This document shows positions 1-11,030 of a stretch of DNA of 64,000 nucleotides, one piece after another; position 1 is the stretch's first letter; each line of letters opens with the position of its first letter. Origin of the DNA: Tetrapyrgos nigripes (Eukaryota; Basidiomycota; Agaricomycetes; Agaricales; Campanellaceae); contig JAACJM010000002.1 in assembly GCA_013368315.1 (NCBI GenBank), positions 806,001-870,000 of the forward strand, written 5' to 3'. The notes beneath the pieces were generated by a model that did not search any database, was not told the origin of the DNA, and saw only the letters and a program-made list of their open reading frames with translations. The position numbers were made by a program, and so were the translations under genes.

Positions 1-2996
1 GGGTGACATCCTTCTTGTAATCCTCTTCAAGGACATCGCGATCGACACGGGGATCCAGAACTAAACGATAAACGAAGATAATAATCTATCAGTGAACGAA
101 AAATATGTAACCGAGAACGGGAACTAACGCATTGACCAAGTATAAAACAGGGACTCATCAAACTTGTAGTAATACTCACTGAGCTTATTGTGAGCTGCAA
201 CAAGGGCATCACGAATATGTGCCGGTGTAGTCCATGGTAGGTTTGCAAGGATATCTCGAACATGATGCTCAAGATCCTGCATGATCTCCAGGGTCCGTGA
301 GAGCATGGGTGTACGTGTGGCAGACATCTGCACTGTAGCTGCCCGGAACTCCTTCAGTCATGAGGTAACCATGATAAGAGTATCCCATTCCTCGCTGCTC
401 AGACAGAAGTCTTGGAGCTCAACGCACGAACGGGCATAGCTATCCACAGCATCACGGAATTGGATACCACGACCTGGATCAACAAAGATAAAAATAAGAA
501 CGAGGAAAAAGACAGAAAGAGTATTGACTAATTTGACTTACGCATCATTTGATGTGTGGACCCCCATCGTGTTATGACATCAAGGATCAGCATCAGTAAC
601 TTGTACGTTCGCTTCTCCTGGTCGGGCTCGGCATATATCTCGTCGATCTCCCTAAGCCAAGCCGCACGACGTTGGGGACTAGAGCGAACATGCCGAACAA
701 TTTTTCGCAACTAAAAAACAATGTCAACATCATGGAGAAGGTAAAAACCCACCAAAAAAACAAACCTTGGTGACGGCAGGAGTAATACTGTCTCGCTTCA
801 AGTCCTCTAGGTCCTCCTCGTCATCATCATAGTCAGCCGTCTCGTTGTCCTCCACATTATCAGTAGCCATGGATTTGTCCGGGATGATATTGAAATTGTC
901 TTGATAGTTGCCACCTCGAGCTGACAACTTCTCACTTGTCTTTGACAATATCGCACCAATACCTTCGAGAAGCTAGAGGGAAATGAGACATGAGTACAGT
1001 CAGTGTAAAAATGAGAAAATGATATGACGTGCCTTGAGAGCAGCAAGGTGAATGGTATGTGGCATGCAGCACATTCGTGAAGCCTTGGTAAAGAAAGGAA
1101 TCTTCTTACGACGGCAGCGCTCTTCAAGACTCTGCATCATTGTGTCGTTGTTGGTGGCGTTGTCCATGACAATAGCTATAATCTGCAAATACTGAGTTTA
1201 TGAAAAGAAACATCAGAAATGAAACACTAACCTTTCCGAGAAGGCCATATGTTTCGAGAGTCTTCCATACAGCTTCAGCCATGTTCTCGCCAGAGTGAGC
1301 ACCCTCAAGTTCTCGGAAATCAATTAAACATTCTTCTGTAGATAGAAGTTATTATATTACATTCAATAGCAATAGAACAAACGGTGGACCAAGAACTCCA
1401 TCATCAGCAATGTAGTGGGCAACGACAGCAAGGAAAGGATACTGGTTACTTGATGTCCAAGTGTCGATAGACAGAGCGACCTTCCCCTTCAGAACCTAAG
1501 AGATAAATGAGAACAGAAAGAACAAACTGATAATGAGTTAACTTATGAGAAACATCTCAGTCATCTCCTTGATGGTCCTTTCACCCAGTTTGAACACCTT
1601 ACAGCGAACAGCATCCTTCTTTGGAATATGAAGCGCACCACCAGAGTGATGGACATACTGCAAGAGATTGATGAACTCCTGTGTCTCAACCTCAGCGAAC
1701 GGCTGGTCACACGCAACAATCCATTTGATGAGTAAGTCCTCAAATTTCTCCTGGTCCCAAGGTTCCTGGAAAGGATAAAAATGCACAACGTCAGCAGATA
1801 GCATGAAATATATGAGACATGCAACTTGCCTTGGCAGCAGCCTGTTGCCGAGCAAAAGCCTCCTTGATACTGTCCTGGCGCTTCTCAATCTCGTTGTCCA
1901 ACACAGCTTGAAATTGGGCATCAAGCGGGGCACGACCAGCTGTGATGTCGACCTCTTGTTGTGTGATAGCGCCATTTCGGTCTTTGAGCACCTCATAGAA
2001 GTTGTAGAGGTTGCGGAAGTTGCTTTTGAGATGGTTGCGAAGACCTGCAATGTGATGATCAGCTATACACGATAGATGATGAGAATAAGAAATAACATAC
2101 CGTTCAAAGAACTATTCATCTTCTTTGTGATTGTTAGGACATGGTGTGATCCATGGAGACAGTGGAAATGCTTGTCGCCTTTCTCTCGGGTTTCGCCTTT
2201 GGCATTGACAGCAACTTCTTCAAAGAACAGGTAGATGGGGTTGGTGCGTTTGATGCTGCCAAAAGCCTGTGCAGAGTTAAGCATACGTCAATGAAAGATA
2301 TCAAGTGATTACATACCGCACTAGACAAAGACGCAGTACAAGGTGAAGCTTCCTCATCCTCAACTTCCTCTACTGTAGCTGCACGGGAAGGAGTTTGGGT
2401 CTGTACAGGAGATCAAGAAAAAGGCCACAACAAGTAATATTAAAACATACCTTAGCTGCACTCTTCTTATGTATACGTCTCTTCTTCTTCACAGGCTTCT
2501 TCTGCTTGGGTGGGAATGTCTTCGCATTGAGGACCTGTGCACGCTGCAATACTGAATGTAAGACCAACAGAATGAAAAAAATAGTACGGGAGAGTACGCA
2601 CCTCCTCATTTGGGACATCCGAGACTGGATCCTCTGAAATGTCGGTAGACTCTCCGTTGTCCACGAAATCACTCCCTTCTGAGCTGTCCAAACCCTTCTT
2701 TGCTTTTTTGCCTTTCCTAACCTTGCGTTTCTTCGCTTTGGTGGTGACTTCATCGCCAGTCAGGTCAGCCTGGACTGCTTTGAGCATCTTGGTATGTTTG
2801 TTGCGAGACGGACAGATATTTCCTGTTAGAACGGTCAGCATATCAACAGCACTTCCATAAAACATCACGAATACATACCATCACCAGAGCCAGGGCCAGA
2901 AATAGGTACTGTGTCAGCTGGGTCGTTGTAGAATTGGATTTCGGAAGTGTCTTTCAGAGTCCCATCAGGATTCACAGCACACTGGGAATTGTCCAT
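1..2996 (-). CDS. hAT-superfamily transposase, multi-exon, truncated by the window edge
   Basis: The minus-strand exons join into one protein from an ATG at 2996 to beyond position 1. It has an acidic and Lys-rich N-terminus, then a BED-like finger region (exon near 2070-2280), then an RNase H-like core. Core motifs seen are DTWTSSNQYPFLAVVAHY (about 1390-1495), IIAIVMDNATNNDTM (about 1130-1190), CMPHTIHLAAL, and LDVITRWGSTHQMM (about 545-590), all characteristic of hAT transposases. Introns are short with GT..AG ends. The C-terminal dimerisation region lies outside the window. A TGA at 358-360 interrupts an otherwise conserved stretch (VTS, stop, LKEFRAATVQMS), so this copy may be inactive. 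The family cuts and pastes DNA and makes 8-bp target duplications. hAT identity is firm; exon edges are approximate. Confidence 0.85.
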
Positions 2997-3466
2997 GTCT
3001 GAGAGCATACAAGCAGGTAAAGGAACGGAGCTCAATTTAAAGCCTAAGATAACGAATTTGCAATCTGTGGTGTTTGCGGGCGATACTTAGCAAAAAAAAA
3101 ACCGGCTAGAAAGTTGAAAATCGCGTACCAACTGCCAAATGTTACACCCGCAGGTCCTGACACAGCCAAGTCATGGTAGAGGCACCCTGGTATGTAGGTA
3201 AAGTAGAAGGGCTGAGAGGGCCCGCAAAACGAAAAGAAAGCATGTTGTACAAGAATCTAACACAGTGCTGGCAGAAAACAGTGAGTAGAAGACTAAGATT
3301 GAAAAGAAGAAGTCAGCGGCATGTGAGATACATGTCCTTGCTGTCGGTGCTGAAGTCTTTCAGCTCCTCCTCGAGAATACTTGACCCGTATACCGTATGG
3401 ACCCGTATACGGCCGTATAAGATACGAGACATTACAGTGAGTACCCGTATAGTCCTAAGCCATATT
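2997..3466. other. 5' flank of the hAT gene plus hAT-like end with repeated CCCGTATA motifs
   Basis: No gene was recognised. Positions 3380-3466 carry several CCCGTATAC/GTATACGG motifs and end in ACCCGTATAGTCCTAA. This resembles the right end of the relic at 10420-10598, which ends in CCCTAA. I read it as the subterminal region of a hAT-type element whose other end is not visible. Confidence 0.35.
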
Positions 3467-3500
3467 CGATACCTCCCCTTCAATACACAGAGACATGAAT
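3467..3500 (+). repeat. 34-bp shard of the 3' end of the membrane-protein gene
   Basis: These 34 bp match 24849-24882, the last codons, stop and first bases after the stop of the intact gene at 23504-24880, with one mismatch visible (CCCTT against CCCCT). The match stops exactly where the TTACGAGGCC terminus of the rolling-circle element begins. It is a remnant of a second gene copy or a captured piece. Confidence 0.7.
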
Positions 3501-4052
3501 TACGAGGCCGAATGAAATGAGGCTGAGTTCCTTACACTCTCTTTCCGCGTGTGGCTATGTTTAAGTGTTCCCTATTTTACCTGTCCGTTTCATTCCGCGT
3601 AATCTTCCATGTGTTTGTCGTTGTTTTTCTTTTGTTTTCCTCCCACTTTCCGTCAGACCCAACATTATCGCCATTGGACCCAACCCTATGGCCTGTCTTT
3701 TTTAAAATGATATCCTCCCCTCCGCTTCCTTTGGCATCTCGCACCAAGGGGGATCCAAATTTTTTTAGAGTCATATAGGGTTGGAAAAATTTTTAAGGCT
3801 TCAACCTCTGAAGTTGCTTGGCGTGTACATGTTGAATGGGCAAACCGTCCGCTCTATGTGAGCGTATTCATTCATTCTTTGGCTAGGATAAATGATTGTA
3901 GACGTTGCCTTGCTTTCACCATTGGTTCCGATGGCTCTTTATACAGCATCTGTCTTGTCTTGCGTAGGTCCTTTATCCCCTTGTTTTGCAATCAAATGTC
4001 GTTCATGAATCATTTCCCAGTCTAGGTGACACTTTAAGCAAATGAAAAGGCT

Positions 4053-5106
4053 GTGGGCCAGCGCTAGCGTGTGGCGAGAACGACGCCCATAGTTTAAAAA
4101 ACTGCCACACGCAAGCCAACAATTTAGCGCAAGGCAGATTTTTTAACCTCCATTTTCAGGCCATATTTACGAGGACGAATGTTATGCATGGCATATTTGT
4201 GCTGTTCCTTGTTGGATGAGTGTAGATCCTAGTCAGTCAAAAAAGACAGAAACAGAGAACCGATGATCAATGAAGTTTATAAACAATACTTACAAGCAAA
4301 CATGTCTACAAATCCCTCTCCTCCCTCCTTCTCTTTTCAAGACGTATGTAAGCTGCAGATGTGGGGAAGGTCGTCTTGATGATATGTTGATTTCTGGTTT
4401 CGAAGACGTCAGCTCGTTAATTACAACATGCACGACAATGGATTTGGAATGCACGTCTGAACGCGGTTAACCATCTGACAGAACCAAAACAAAACAAAAC
4501 GACTGCATGCGTGGTGGCATACCTCTTAGAAACATACAGAACTGTGCAACCTTGTTTGGTGTACATTTATTTGTGGCAGTTTGTTACAAGAAAATCAGGA
4601 TCACTTGAAGCAATCTTATCTAGAAGATCGACGTGCAAACCAGTCAATAACCTGATTTATCACCTTGAGACCTTCTCCAACGTACTTCGTGCCCAATATT
4701 ATGAGCGGCATCAATCAGAGTCCATACGTTGCTCTTAGATCCACTTTACTTTCCTGCGCCGGTTCCACACTCCATAAAATTCAGTTGTGCGGGCGGGGCG
4801 GATGCCATTATTTCCGGTAGCTTGCCGGAAGAAAAGATTCGATGCCAGTTTGCAGGAGGAAACAATCTTCCAGGACCTCGGACCGGGTAGCTGGGAAGAG
4901 CATGATGAATTGGGAGACTTTAGGATGTGGAGGAACGTGTGCGAGACTCGAGTAGAGACAAGACGCGTGGTCAACGTGTCATGCTATCACCTGACTGGAC
5001 ATGTACTAGAACAAACATGCGAACACAATGCACTGCTATCCTATTCGACATAGCCACAAGCAGAAAGTGGGTGCTAAGAACTCAGCCTCATTCTTTGGCC
5101 TCGTAA
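4053..5106 (-). mobile_element. Short non-autonomous Helentron-like element, copy 1 (1.05 kb)
   Basis: Read on the minus strand it starts TTACGAGGCC at 5106 and ends with the GCCACACGC..GCGCTGGCCCAC hairpin at 4053. It is nearly identical, in inverted orientation, to 18048-19111. Differences include TG here against CG there at several sites, and a 12-bp block missing here. The short reading frames inside are conserved only because the copies are recent; none resembles a known protein. It is nested in the larger element at 3500-9446. Confidence 0.7.
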
Positions 5107-6780
5107 TTTTTGCGTTGGTCTTCGATGTAGCAAACCACTTTTCGCGAATCCATGTTTTTGCTGTGCGGGTCAATTAGAAACTGTCGGTGCGTGCTTTAGT
5201 CTTCCTTTGCATTGATCACAAGCACTAATTTTTGTTTTTACGCACCCCTAACCCATCACCTGTCATTTCTGGCCTTACTGGCGGTCTTCCCTACAACTTC
5301 TGCGTCGAGATTATTCCATTACCTACTGTTTGGCTATTCTACGCAGATGCAATGCGCAATATCATCAGTCTCTTTCTTCATTTCAGAAAGTTGGTGCCTA
5401 CATCTGTCAGCGGGCCGTCGCAAAATCTGATATACGAAATTCATACATATATCCATGTCCTTCATTCAGTTTTCTCTCCTCTACTCCTGAGTTCGTGTCT
5501 CCGCTAACCCCTCTTTGACAACATCCACATGCCTCTCCTCATCGTCTCTAACGTCAACCATGACTGCTCATCTGTCTCCCTTCTGTGCCTTTGTCAACAG
5601 CGTTGTCCACTTCCAGTCAGCTCGGTAAATGGTGCAGACCTGCCCTTTGCAAGACCTTTCAGTGTTGTTCAACATAGGAAAAATACTGGCAAGCGACCCT
5701 TTACCTGCGACTAGGGGTATATTTGCATATGCTCCTGCCGTCGCTTCCAGATGGTCTCTTTGTTGTACCCTCAGATTGTATCCATCACATTAGGATACCC
5801 ACCAACTGACCCTTATCAGGATGAGGTGTCAGGAGATTCTAGATGTGGCACATGGAGCTGGGAAGAAATGGTCAGTAGTAAAATTCCATTTCTCCAATAC
5901 CTCGCATATCTCTGACAACTTTTCCATACTATTCTTTCTGATGACCTTTCATTATTCCGTTTTACGGACAAAACAGGGTTTTGATATGGTGCGTCTGCAA
6001 AACTCAGCTCCAAAAGAATAAGGCGATGTAGGACTCACTACACTGCACTGGTGACCCTGCGAGGTTGTCTTGGATTACGAACTGCCAGTGTCCCAGCTTT
6101 TCATTGTCAAGGACGATGGAGGGGATGTGGAGCAGGATGAGGAGATCGCAGAGGACTGCTCAAAGGATGGGGAAGGGTAGAGTAAGGAGAGTAAATAATG
6201 TTGTTTCAAAACTTTTATTCATCTAAACTATTGGTGTGAACCTTCCTCAATAATTTACTCCTTTTATGCTATGCCACAGCAAGCCTAACTTGGTTCATAT
6301 GCGAACTGAGATTTGAGCATGAGAAGCATGTTTGCCCAATTTGGTATGTTGATTACATCATTAAGCAAGACTCGGCTCTCTCCTACCTCATCACAAAAAG
6401 GTATGTCCTAAACGCACACTGTGTATTTCTCCGAAAAATGCATCATTTCCTGGCCAAGGGATGGTCTTCAGCTTTCACTAGAATTGGTTCATTAAGCTCT
6501 GATTCTTTTCAAGCAAAAGTTACAGTCACCTTGTGGTATGTACCTCTAAATTCTCACCATTTCTTTCAAGCAGTCAACTGAGTGTTCTTCCACTGTCAAA
6601 ATCCAAACCGGTGAGATTAGAAGGATCAGAGAAGATCAACAACTGATTTGGGCCATAAGAGTGAATATCGGAGTGAGTATACCTGAACTTGCCTGAAACA
6701 GATGCGACTGCGCATAAAAATGAATATATTAATGCGTAAAGTCAGACATGGTTCCTCAGTGTATCTGTATCCATAACTGG
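5107..6780. other. No gene recognised
   Basis: Short reading frames only, none with a recognisable domain. A stretch near 5660-5715 encodes HRKNTGKRPFTCD, reminiscent of a zinc-finger linker, but a stop follows and no paired finger is present. If the flanking ends belong to one element, this is the eroded 5' half where a replication-initiator domain would be expected. Confidence 0.4.
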
Positions 6781-6781
6781 G

Positions 6782-9390
6782 TTGTACCCCATACCCACCC
6801 CCACCTTGTTCATGTCTGGTGTTTGTACTCCCAAGTCCCATGACAAGGATGTACAATTCCATTTAGCTCTAGAAAACATGAGATATAAACAATGCACTAC
6901 AGAGGATATTACTTTCTTGCAATCTTTGATTTCAAATCCTTCAACTGAGTCTCACTCTATTGATAACCCACGTTTCCGGAATACTTCAATAATTTTGACA
7001 TATAATAAACACAAGGATGTAGCTAATGAACTGGGGAGTAAACAATTTGCAGCAGAGACAGAGCAAACACTGACACACTTCTTCTCAGATGACGAAGAAG
7101 TTGTTTTTGATGAACCTCCCTCAAAAACTCATGATCGGAAACAAAAACAGAGAAAGACTTCCAAGTACAGGATCAACTTTGGAAACAAAGCCCTTCAAGC
7201 AACAATATGCAGATTCCCAGAACTGTCGTGACAGTATTATTTTCAGGGTATTTTTTGTTCAACAAGTTGCATGGAGGAAGAACAAAATGCAACTGGGTGC
7301 CAAAGACCATCCTCCAACTTCTGCATCAACACCCCCCCTGTTGCAAATCCTGATGCATCTACTTCTATCCTTGTTGGCTTTCCAGGTTCCCAAAGGGTCA
7401 GGATCGGTGCCGACACGAAAGCTGCTTGCTGATGAGTTCCCCAGTTGAATGTGACATTTTTACGTGTCAAGTTGTGGAGTGGCCTGGCTATCTTGGAGAA
7501 GTCTTTAATGAAGTGTTGGTAGAAATTGGCAAATCCCAGGAACCCTCATAGATCTTGGAGTGTCTTCAGTGTCTTCCAATCCTTTACTGCTGCTACCTTC
7601 ACTGGATCCATTTGTACCTGCCCCTCCCCTATTACCAGTCCTAGATATTCAATCTTCTCCTGTTTGGACTCACACTTCTCTAGTCTCAAAAAAAAAAAAT
7701 AATAATACTGTCATGACAGGAACTCTGTCTTTATGCAAAGGATTGCCTGTGATGATCTGTTTCAATGGAGCAACTGAGCTATGTATAACAAAAGGGCAAG
7801 AGGGCACTGTTCATGGCTGGCAAACTGGTAAGGGAAAGCGAGGTCAACTAGTGCTTGATGTGCTGTATGTCAAATTGGAAAAACCTCCTACTGATGTGCA
7901 ATTCAAAGACCTTCCTCTAAATGTCGTACCAATTACCCCAAATACAAGACGCATCAACTGTAAACTACCTGATGACAATATCATTCAGATATCTCAATCC
8001 CAGGTAGAAGTATTGCCTAACTTTGCCATGACTGATTTCACATCACAGGGAAAGACAAGAGACCCTAACGTGGCAGATATTTACAACAGTCATGATTTTT
8101 GGGCAATTTATACTGCACTGTCAAGAAGCTCCAATGCAGATGGGACCATGATCTTGCAGGGGTTCAATGTTAATCATATCATAGGTGGTGTAAACAACAA
8201 AGGTCAAGAAATAAGAGAATTGGAAATCTGAAATGTGAGGATCGAAAATTGGCCCCTTCAATTATTGGAGACTTGAGAGGTTCTCTTATACAACAATATA
8301 GGTCTCATTTTGGCAAAAAGCATACACCTTATGAGCTTCATGAGAGTCTAGTATGGGACGAGAACGAAAAATTTGAATCTACATTAGATCCTGCAATCTC
8401 ATGGAAAATCATAGAAAAGAAAAAGGAAAAAAACCACCTGTCAAAAAACAAATGGGAAATTTTGTTCCCATTGAAAGAAAGAAAACACAATATAATGAAT
8501 CAGAAGTTTCTAATGTGATGGCATTGGTTCCTTTGCTGCCAACAAATATATGTGGAATGTCAAACAGGTTAGAGAATCAGAACGCAAACAGTGAGTATCC
8601 AATGTTGAAATGGTCTGCAAACAGCTGTGCTTATGACTCTGCCATCATGCTTCTATATCATTTGTTCAGATCAGAACATGCAGCATTTCATGGTGAAAGC
8701 GAGAATTGGTCCTCAATCCTGATGAATGACCTTTCAGACGTTTTTCAGTCAGGTATAGCAGACTTCAGTGATGTCTGAGAGAAAATCTGTAGACAGCTTT
8801 TTCTCCTGGATCCAGATGCTTTTCCTGACAGGGGATATACTGATACGTCTGATGTATTACATGAGTTATTGCAAACACTAATCCCAACAATGAAGAGAGA
8901 TGTTTTTTGCATCAATAATCACTCACATTTTCAGGTCGAGCTGCAATGCAATTTAATGCTAGCTCGTACAATCAGTACATTTGAATCAACACAGCATTTA
9001 GTTTCTCACTTTATGGAGCCCTGGGCTGATAAATGTCACTCTTGTCATGCTGATATGTTCTGAAAGTACACATTCCAGAGATTTCCGAAATTTCTTCTGA
9101 TGTACCTACCTTATGAATGCAGGACAGAGATTCAAAAGATTATACATGTGCCTCAAGGAGCTCAATTTCGAGAATATAGTGTAAATGGCATCATTTATTT
9201 TGGTAGAGATCACTTCACCACAAGGATGTTTAACAGAACTCACGAGTGGTTATATGATGGCATTGGAACTGGAGTACCAACTAAATTATCTGCAGCACTG
9301 CAAACTGTTGGTGGAAATCTGGAATACTTTGCTAACAAGAAGGCTGTAGTGGTTCTGTATGTCGAAACAGAAATAGAAGAGACCAGGTGA
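6782..9390 (+). pseudogene. PIF1-type helicase C-terminal part with cysteine-peptidase-like tail, disrupted
   Basis: The protein is readable in pieces. 6782-7231 has the region before the C-terminal motifs (NKHKDVANELGSKQFAAETEQTL). After an insertion, 7712-8231 carries LCKGLPVMICFNGATELCI, TKGQEGTVHGW, VLPNFAMTDFTSQGKTRD and YTALSRSSNADGTMILQGF, the conserved end of PIF1/Helitron-type helicases in basidiomycetes. The tail (8249-9390) contains LKWSANSCAYDSAIMLLYH, a Cys-containing block often fused to these helicases that looks like a peptidase active site. It is broken by stops at about 8776-8778 and 9061-9063 and by frame changes. The Walker A half is absent. It lies just inside the 3' terminus of the surrounding element. 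Confidence 0.75.
7235..7707 (-). mobile_element. Gypsy reverse transcriptase/RNase H fragment inserted in the helicase
   Basis: The minus strand reads RLEKCESKQEKIEYLGLVIG, then [36 protein letters not shown], and EVDASGFATGGVLMQKL, the RT thumb to RNase H junction of Ty3/Gypsy elements. One in-frame TGA precedes GFLGF. The insert is flanked by a 12-bp near-repeat (CTGTCGTGACAG at 7223-7234, CTGTCATGACAG at 7708-7719). It ends on the plus strand with a run of A followed by TAA repeats. No LTR is present. The A-run plus 12-bp flanks suggest insertion through an RNA intermediate, but the flank is a palindrome, so other routes are possible. Confidence 0.75.
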
Positions 9391-9454
9391 ATACATTTGA
9401 TGCATAAAAATGGCCTCATACTTGCCACACGTCAGCGCTGGCCCACACCCCTTT

Positions 9455-9642
9455 CATATGGTCGTGCTCGAGAATGTATATGTACAACGACGTCGACCCA
9501 AGCATTCAATTGGGAATATGTACCAGTAACATTGAGCGGATGACCATAGGCTATATCTAGAAGTTAGAACTTCCAGGTTTGCAAGGCTGAGACTTGACTT
9601 TTCTGCAGCTTACTACACTTGAACAATCCAAGTGGATGGACA
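9455..9642 (+). repeat. Copy 3 of a duplicated gene's 3' flank
   Basis: This segment matches 22205-22400 almost throughout, for example AGAACTTCCAGGTTTGCAAG and TGACTTTTCTGCAGCTTACT, and part of 11340-11470. It is the downstream flank of the duplicated unknown gene (copies at 10599-11030 and 19987-21976). It begins right after the 3' hairpin of the rolling-circle element and is cut at its right edge by a solo LTR. Confidence 0.7.
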
Positions 9643-9647
9643 GTTCT

Positions 9648-9931
9648 TGTTGAATTGGTGAATTAGTAAGCAGCCATCAACATTAGATTAGATATAGATT
9701 AGATAGTAATCTAGTTAGTTACACTTACTGTACATCAGAAGTTCTTAGATAAGTAGTCACATGTACTATCTAGAACAGTATAAAAGGGCTCGTAGATTGC
9801 CCTACAAGAACAAAGATTTCTCTTACTACTCATTGCTCTTAACCTCTAACAAACTGCTCTAACAAGCACCTTTACATCCCCAGGTAAGTATGCAGTTGCC
9901 ACTACATACATAGAACATAGCCTGCTCAACA
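9648..9931 (+). mobile_element. Solo LTR (284 bp) with GTTCT target duplication
   Basis: Starts TGTTGAATT and ends GCTCAACA, with TG..CA ends and an inverted TGTTGA/TCAACA pair. It is flanked by the direct repeat GTTCT at 9643-9647 and 9932-9936. A TATA-like TATAAAAGGGC lies at about 9780, which fits an LTR promoter read on the plus strand. No internal region is attached, so it is a product of LTR-LTR recombination. Confidence 0.8.
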
Positions 9932-9944
9932 GTTCTGATTCATT

Positions 9945-10040
9945 GGGCTCCTAGCGGATCGGATGCTGTTCGGATACGGATCCATCCGCTCGGATGAGCA
10001 GAAAAGGTTTCCCAATCCGCAGATGGTTGGTGTCGCGTGC
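9945..10040 (+). mobile_element. Left-end fragment of the hAT-type element family of 14182-15221
   Basis: GGGCTCCTAGCGGATCGGAT is followed by TGCTGTTCGGATACGGATCC and matches the left end at 14184-14230 closely. No matching right end was found nearby, so it is a truncated copy. Confidence 0.6.
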
Positions 10041-10419
10041 TTTCCTTGACCTTTTTTCATTGTATTTACTACTTATAAGTTATGTAAAATTAAATTGTCA
10101 AGTTTCTTAGGAGTACTAAGCATACATTTCGGCGGCAGTACTAAGACGTGCTTGTACCCCTGCGTAGTGTCAACTTTCTCATGCTGAGCTCAGACAGTGA
10201 TGTCGAGGACGATGATTAGTACGTCGAGAGGCGTTGGCCCCCGTTGGGTGATAGCTCGCAGAAAATCTCAGGTACATGGAGATAAGGTAAGTGTGAAGTG
10301 ATGAACAACTTGACTTGCATCTTTCAGAGTAACAAAGGGATTGCAGCTTACAACGAGCTTCAAGAGCATCTGACAGGACAAAAGGACTTATTTACAACCT
10401 TTAAAATCCATTTGCTCAG

Positions 10420-10598
10420 GCCTCGGTCCAACCTCGGTCTAGACAGCCGTACAAACCGTATACAGACGGTATACGACCCGTAACCGTACTGTATGAGCCA
10501 TTGTAAGGGAGATTACGATACGGGTATGCCAAATCCGTAAAAAATGCGACCCGTATCAAATACGTTCGTACCCGTATACGGGATGGTTGAGAGCCCTA
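10420..10598. mobile_element. Right-end relic of a hAT-like element with CCCGTATAC subterminal repeats
   Basis: Contains dispersed CCGTATAC/GTATACGG and ACCCGTAT motifs and ends in TTGAGAGCCCTA, after which the duplicated gene (copy 1) starts at once. Subterminal motif clusters and a CCCTA end fit hAT-type elements. The left end is not identifiable. Confidence 0.4.
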
Positions 10599-11030
10599 AA
10601 CCCACATGCTCATCGTTGCCCCCCGCCAATTTGCCCACCCAGCTTGGATCCCTTGGCAGAATGAAAACGTGAAAACGAAGTTGGATGGGGCTGTGAAGAA
10701 GTTTGAGGAGGAGGTGGGGGAGTTGGTGGTGCTTCTACGACGAAGCTGTCAAATGGCAGTGGGTCGAGTAAATGAAACTGACATAATCATAGTCGACATC
10801 CTATCGAAGGCGTTTGGATATCTTCTTCAAAGGGGCCGTGTCAACGGATGGTACTGGTCAAACTGAGTTCGAGTTTGTAGATGTAACGGGTGGTAGAGGG
10901 CCTCGGACTAGTAAGGATGGGAACGGGAATGGGAAAGGGGAGGTAAGTAAACGAAGACGAAGTAGACGAAGACGATGAGATGATTTGGTGGAGTTGGGAT
11001 GGGAAGATTGTTGGGTTTGCGGATTGGTAG
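10599..11030 (+). pseudogene. Unknown duplicated gene, copy 1 (3' part)
   Basis: Parallel to 20310-21976. It encodes a segment with PRQFAHPAWIPWQNENVK (here preceded by LIVA), then after frame changes the C-terminus EFVDVT.., an acidic Asn/Glu stretch, and EMIWWSWDGKIVGFADW with a stop at 11028-11030. The family is not recognised. Copy 1 lacks the first exon and is out of frame in the middle. It shows the empty site for the element at 20643-21794 (GGATGGTACTGG continuous), which proves that element is an insertion. Sequence similarity to copy 2 continues to about 11490. Confidence 0.65.

Larger units (their letters stand above)
3500..9446 (+). mobile_element. Decayed Helentron/Helitron2-like element carrying a PIF1-type helicase relic
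   Basis: The left end starts TTACGAGGCC and continues with the subterminal block (GAATGAAATGAGGCTGAG.. to GTGGCTATG) shared by the short elements in this window. The right end (9413-9446) is GGCCTCAT followed by a GCCACACG..CGCTGGC hairpin and CCAC. The helicase pseudogene is on the same strand and stops 56 bp before that end, where helicases lie in Helitron-type elements. A 1.05-kb relative (4053-5106) and a Gypsy fragment (7235-7707) are inserted inside. No Rep/HUH nuclease was found; 5107-6780 shows nothing recognisable. Treating the two ends as one element is inference from matching orientation and gene position. Confidence 0.55.

Noticed and set aside
4270..5053. Short frames conserved between 4270-5053 and 18101-18894
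   Set aside because: Conserved because the 1.06-kb element is duplicated. Both strands are equally open and no domain is visible.
5529..5714. Possible zinc-finger transcription factor (HRKNTGKRPFTCD)
   Set aside because: Only one linker-like motif, followed by a stop, with no second Cys pair or repeated finger.
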